Shown: one piece after another, positions 61,670-64,000 of the stretch
Numbering within the stretch: position 1 is the first letter of the stretch
How the letters are laid out: each line of letters begins with the position of its first letter
Assembly: GCF_036417845.1 (NCBI RefSeq)
Contig: NC_089981.1
Span: forward strand, 9,193,501-9,257,500
Length of the DNA stretch: 64,000 bases
Direction: 5' to 3'
Source: Apteryx mantelli
Taxonomy: Eukaryota > Chordata > Aves > Apterygiformes > Apterygidae
Notes under the pieces: model-generated
The model's database searches: none
Seen by the model: only the letters and a program-made list of their open reading frames with translations
Told to the model about the DNA's origin: nothing
Position numbers and translations under genes: made by a program

Positions 61670-61829
61670 CTCTTTGTTTGGCAAGGTGAAAAGGAACTCC
61701 CTGTCAAAGCGTCCAGGGCTTCGTAAAGCAGGATCCAGGGAGTCTGGCCTGTTGGTGGCTCCAATGACCACGATCTCTCCTCTGCTGTCTAAGCCATCCA
61801 TAAGCGCCAGGAGCGTTGTGACAATAGAA
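61670..61829 (-). pseudogene. ATAD2-like exon: sensor 1 and arginine fingers
   Basis: Reads [20 protein letters not shown], then [17 protein letters not shown] (sensor 1 Asn) and SPGRFDREF, which carries the arginine-finger positions. 160 bp, ending in phase 0 before GTAAGG. Confidence 0.93.
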
Positions 61830-62189
61830 CTACCAAACAAATGTTGTTTGGATTCCCTGGGTTAGTAGCTGTTGTTACCTTTGGCATGACTTTCTCCAAA
61901 GTCACGTCGCTCAGAAAGGAGAAGCTTTTCTGGATGAGCTGTTGTTAGCAAAAGGACTCATGGTAAGACAGAAAAAGCGAGGCAAGGTCTCGAGAGAGAC
62001 CTTGTCCGGACACCAAGCTTAGTGACCTGATTTCAACTCCTGCCTTTAAACTGCTATGAAGCTCTGTGTCATTGTACTCGAGGAGTTCAGAGTGTGGGTG
62101 TGGGTGTGTGTCCTATAAAGGGAAGCAGGTGTGTCTTCTTTTCCTAGAGATGAAGCAGATGACATGGAGATGGAAGCGAAAGGAAGTAC

Positions 62190-62278
62190 CTGTGAATCTG
62201 GTCTTGGCGACTGGAGCGCACAGGAGCGAGACCGTCGATCTCATCAAAGAAAATAATCGAAGGCCGCATCTCATAGGC
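62190..62278 (-). pseudogene. ATAD2-like exon: Walker B
   Basis: A CTTCCAG acceptor and CACAG/GTACTT donor bound 89 bp reading AYEMRPSIIFFDEIDGLAPV then RSSRQDQIH. FFDEIDG is the Walker B/DExx motif that activates water for ATP hydrolysis. The exon leaves two bases for the first Ser of the next exon. Confidence 0.93.
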
Positions 62279-62580
62279 CTGGAAGGGAAGTACAGATGCA
62301 GGCATACTGACGTATGTGAAACAGAGCACCACGCAGCGAGAACATGCAGGATAAACATTATGGCTGCAAAGGCACTGGCACGGTGCTGGACCCAACATCT
62401 GCAAGATTTCCAGCCCCTCAGGCAAAGCAGCACAGCACAAGGAAAAGGAAACACTGATGTTCCCTTCTCAACAGGAGACACTGCCAAACTGCCCAAGAGG
62501 CCAAGTCCTCCTGGAAGACGTCCACCCCGGAAAAGTAGAGGTCCAACTCTGACCCAACCTACTGCGCATTTCCTCCTTAC

Positions 62581-63027
<447 letters not shown>

Positions 63028-63302
63028 TCAGCCAGAAAAGGGAATTCCTGTGACCAAAGCAGCAAAGCATCTGAAGATTTGCACACTTTTAAAGGTATGG
63101 AAAGGGAAGGATTTCAAGTCATATTTCAACATCCAGTGAGTCAAGCTTTGTTGGCCAAGAATATATAAAGCTAACCACTACGTCTTGAGATATTGCCCCT
63201 CCAAAAAAAAAAAAAAGGGAAGAAAAAAAAAGGAGGATACTTTTCATGTTGAAAAGCATATTGCAGCAGTTAGCTCTGTAGTTCGAATGCACTGCCTGTT
63301 AC

Positions 63303-63418
63303 CTGGGGGGTCGGATTTGGAATCTCTGAAAGAATTCTGGGTAAAGCAGTGGGAACAGGACCATCTCCTTTAAGGCTGAAATGTGGTGAGAGAGACCACC
63401 CACACCATCAAAGCATAC
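63303..63418 (-). pseudogene. ATAD2-like exon: start of AAA+ domain
   Basis: A CTTTAG acceptor and CCCAG/GTAACA donor enclose 116 bp reading VCFDGVGGLSHHISALKEM then LFPLLYPEFFQRF and IRPPR. FDxVGGL opens type II AAA domains. Phase joins the next exon at the Arg before GCLFYGPPG. Confidence 0.92.
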
Positions 63419-63638
63419 CTAAAGAGACATGCAACAGAAGACATGTCAGAGGCCAGAGAAAGCTGCCACCTGGAAAAAAAAGGCTTCCTCCAAATTTTTC
63501 CTATGGAAAGGCTCAGGACGATCTTGAAGTTCCCTGAGAGGAAAGTGTAAAGCCTGGGAGCTGTCGGCAGCACAGTAGGGAAGGTTTTCCTGACCCCTGG
63601 AAAAGTCCCCACTGACACAATGAGTTACCACTGCTTAC

Positions 63639-63732
63639 CGAACTCTGGATTTGCACTGGATCAGCTTCCAGCAGGGTGGTTCCGGTTTTCCTTCCATCCA
63701 CGTGCTTTGCCTTGAATTCGTCTTTCCCAGAG
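63639..63732 (-). pseudogene. ATAD2-like exon before the AAA+ core
   Basis: Ends LLEADPVQIQSS before a TTCG/GTAAGC donor in phase 0, matching the ATAD2 segment just before the AAA+ domain. The proposed acceptor after CCCCAAAG is weak, so the 5' edge is tentative. Confidence 0.65.
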
Positions 63733-64000
63733 CTTTGGGGAAGACACCAGATGTGAATGGAGGAGAAAGGGAAAGGGGCTTTCTAACTGAACATGCAGTT
63801 AGCGGGATTGCTGTGGTTTTCATGTTGGCAAGTGTATGGGAAAGTGCGGAAGAATGTCGAGGAGATAGGCGATGGAAGCTAGCCAGACCGTTCCGTGGGA
63901 AAAGGAGCATCAACAGGACATGTTGACCCATAGCCATGTAGCTGGGCCTATGCCAGTGTGGTGTGCACCTGGGCTTTGACTCGAGATTAGCGATGAGCTC

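Overview
The window looks like vertebrate nuclear DNA, most likely from a bird. The dominant transposable element is CR1, including one nearly full-length copy with the ATTCTGTG-type 3' tail. There is a solo LTR with a 5-bp target duplication. The recognisable genes are multi-exon (TRIM, ATAD2-like) or single-exon receptors (olfactory, Mas-related). I see no bacterial-type operons, CRISPR arrays, mammalian SINEs or L1. A crocodilian or turtle cannot be excluded, since CR1 and these receptor families occur there too.

Layout. (1) 1-27133: two direct copies of a ~4.15 kb segment (953-5101 and 22954-27133), about 2% different by eye, flank ~17.9 kb. That interval holds a CR1 fragment, a solo LTR (7562-8388), an olfactory-receptor remnant cut by a CR1 fragment (8850-10165), a decayed minus-strand TRIM gene (10166-14806) and a nearly full-length plus-strand CR1 (about 18300-22078). 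(2) 27134-40500: sparse; two short CR1 tails, two olfactory-receptor pseudogenes (32259-33275 plus; 36255-36719 minus) and a possible second LTR. (3) 40500-47150: one intact minus-strand olfactory receptor of OR4 type (41240-42175) in otherwise empty DNA. (4) 47160-47800: a degenerate minisatellite with a ~50-bp period. (5) 51260-52200: a Mas-related receptor (MRGPR) with a TATA box and two in-frame stops. (6) 52950-53760: a dense CpG island with a GGCTC-type pentamer repeat and no gene clearly attached. (7) 54174-64000: the 3' part of a minus-strand ATAD2/ATAD2B-like AAA+ ATPase, with correctly phased exons from the AAA+ domain to the conserved C-terminus and a poly(A) signal. It has a nonsense codon and an apparent frameshift, and no recognisable bromodomain.

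Overall this is a receptor-rich, gene-poor accessory region in which almost every recognisable gene is decaying; only the OR4-like receptor reads through intact. The most informative signals are the splice-level reconstructions of the TRIM and ATAD2-like genes, each pointing to specific inactivating changes, and the repeat architecture. I found no convincing new biological system. All homology calls come from reading motifs and exon phase; no database search was possible.
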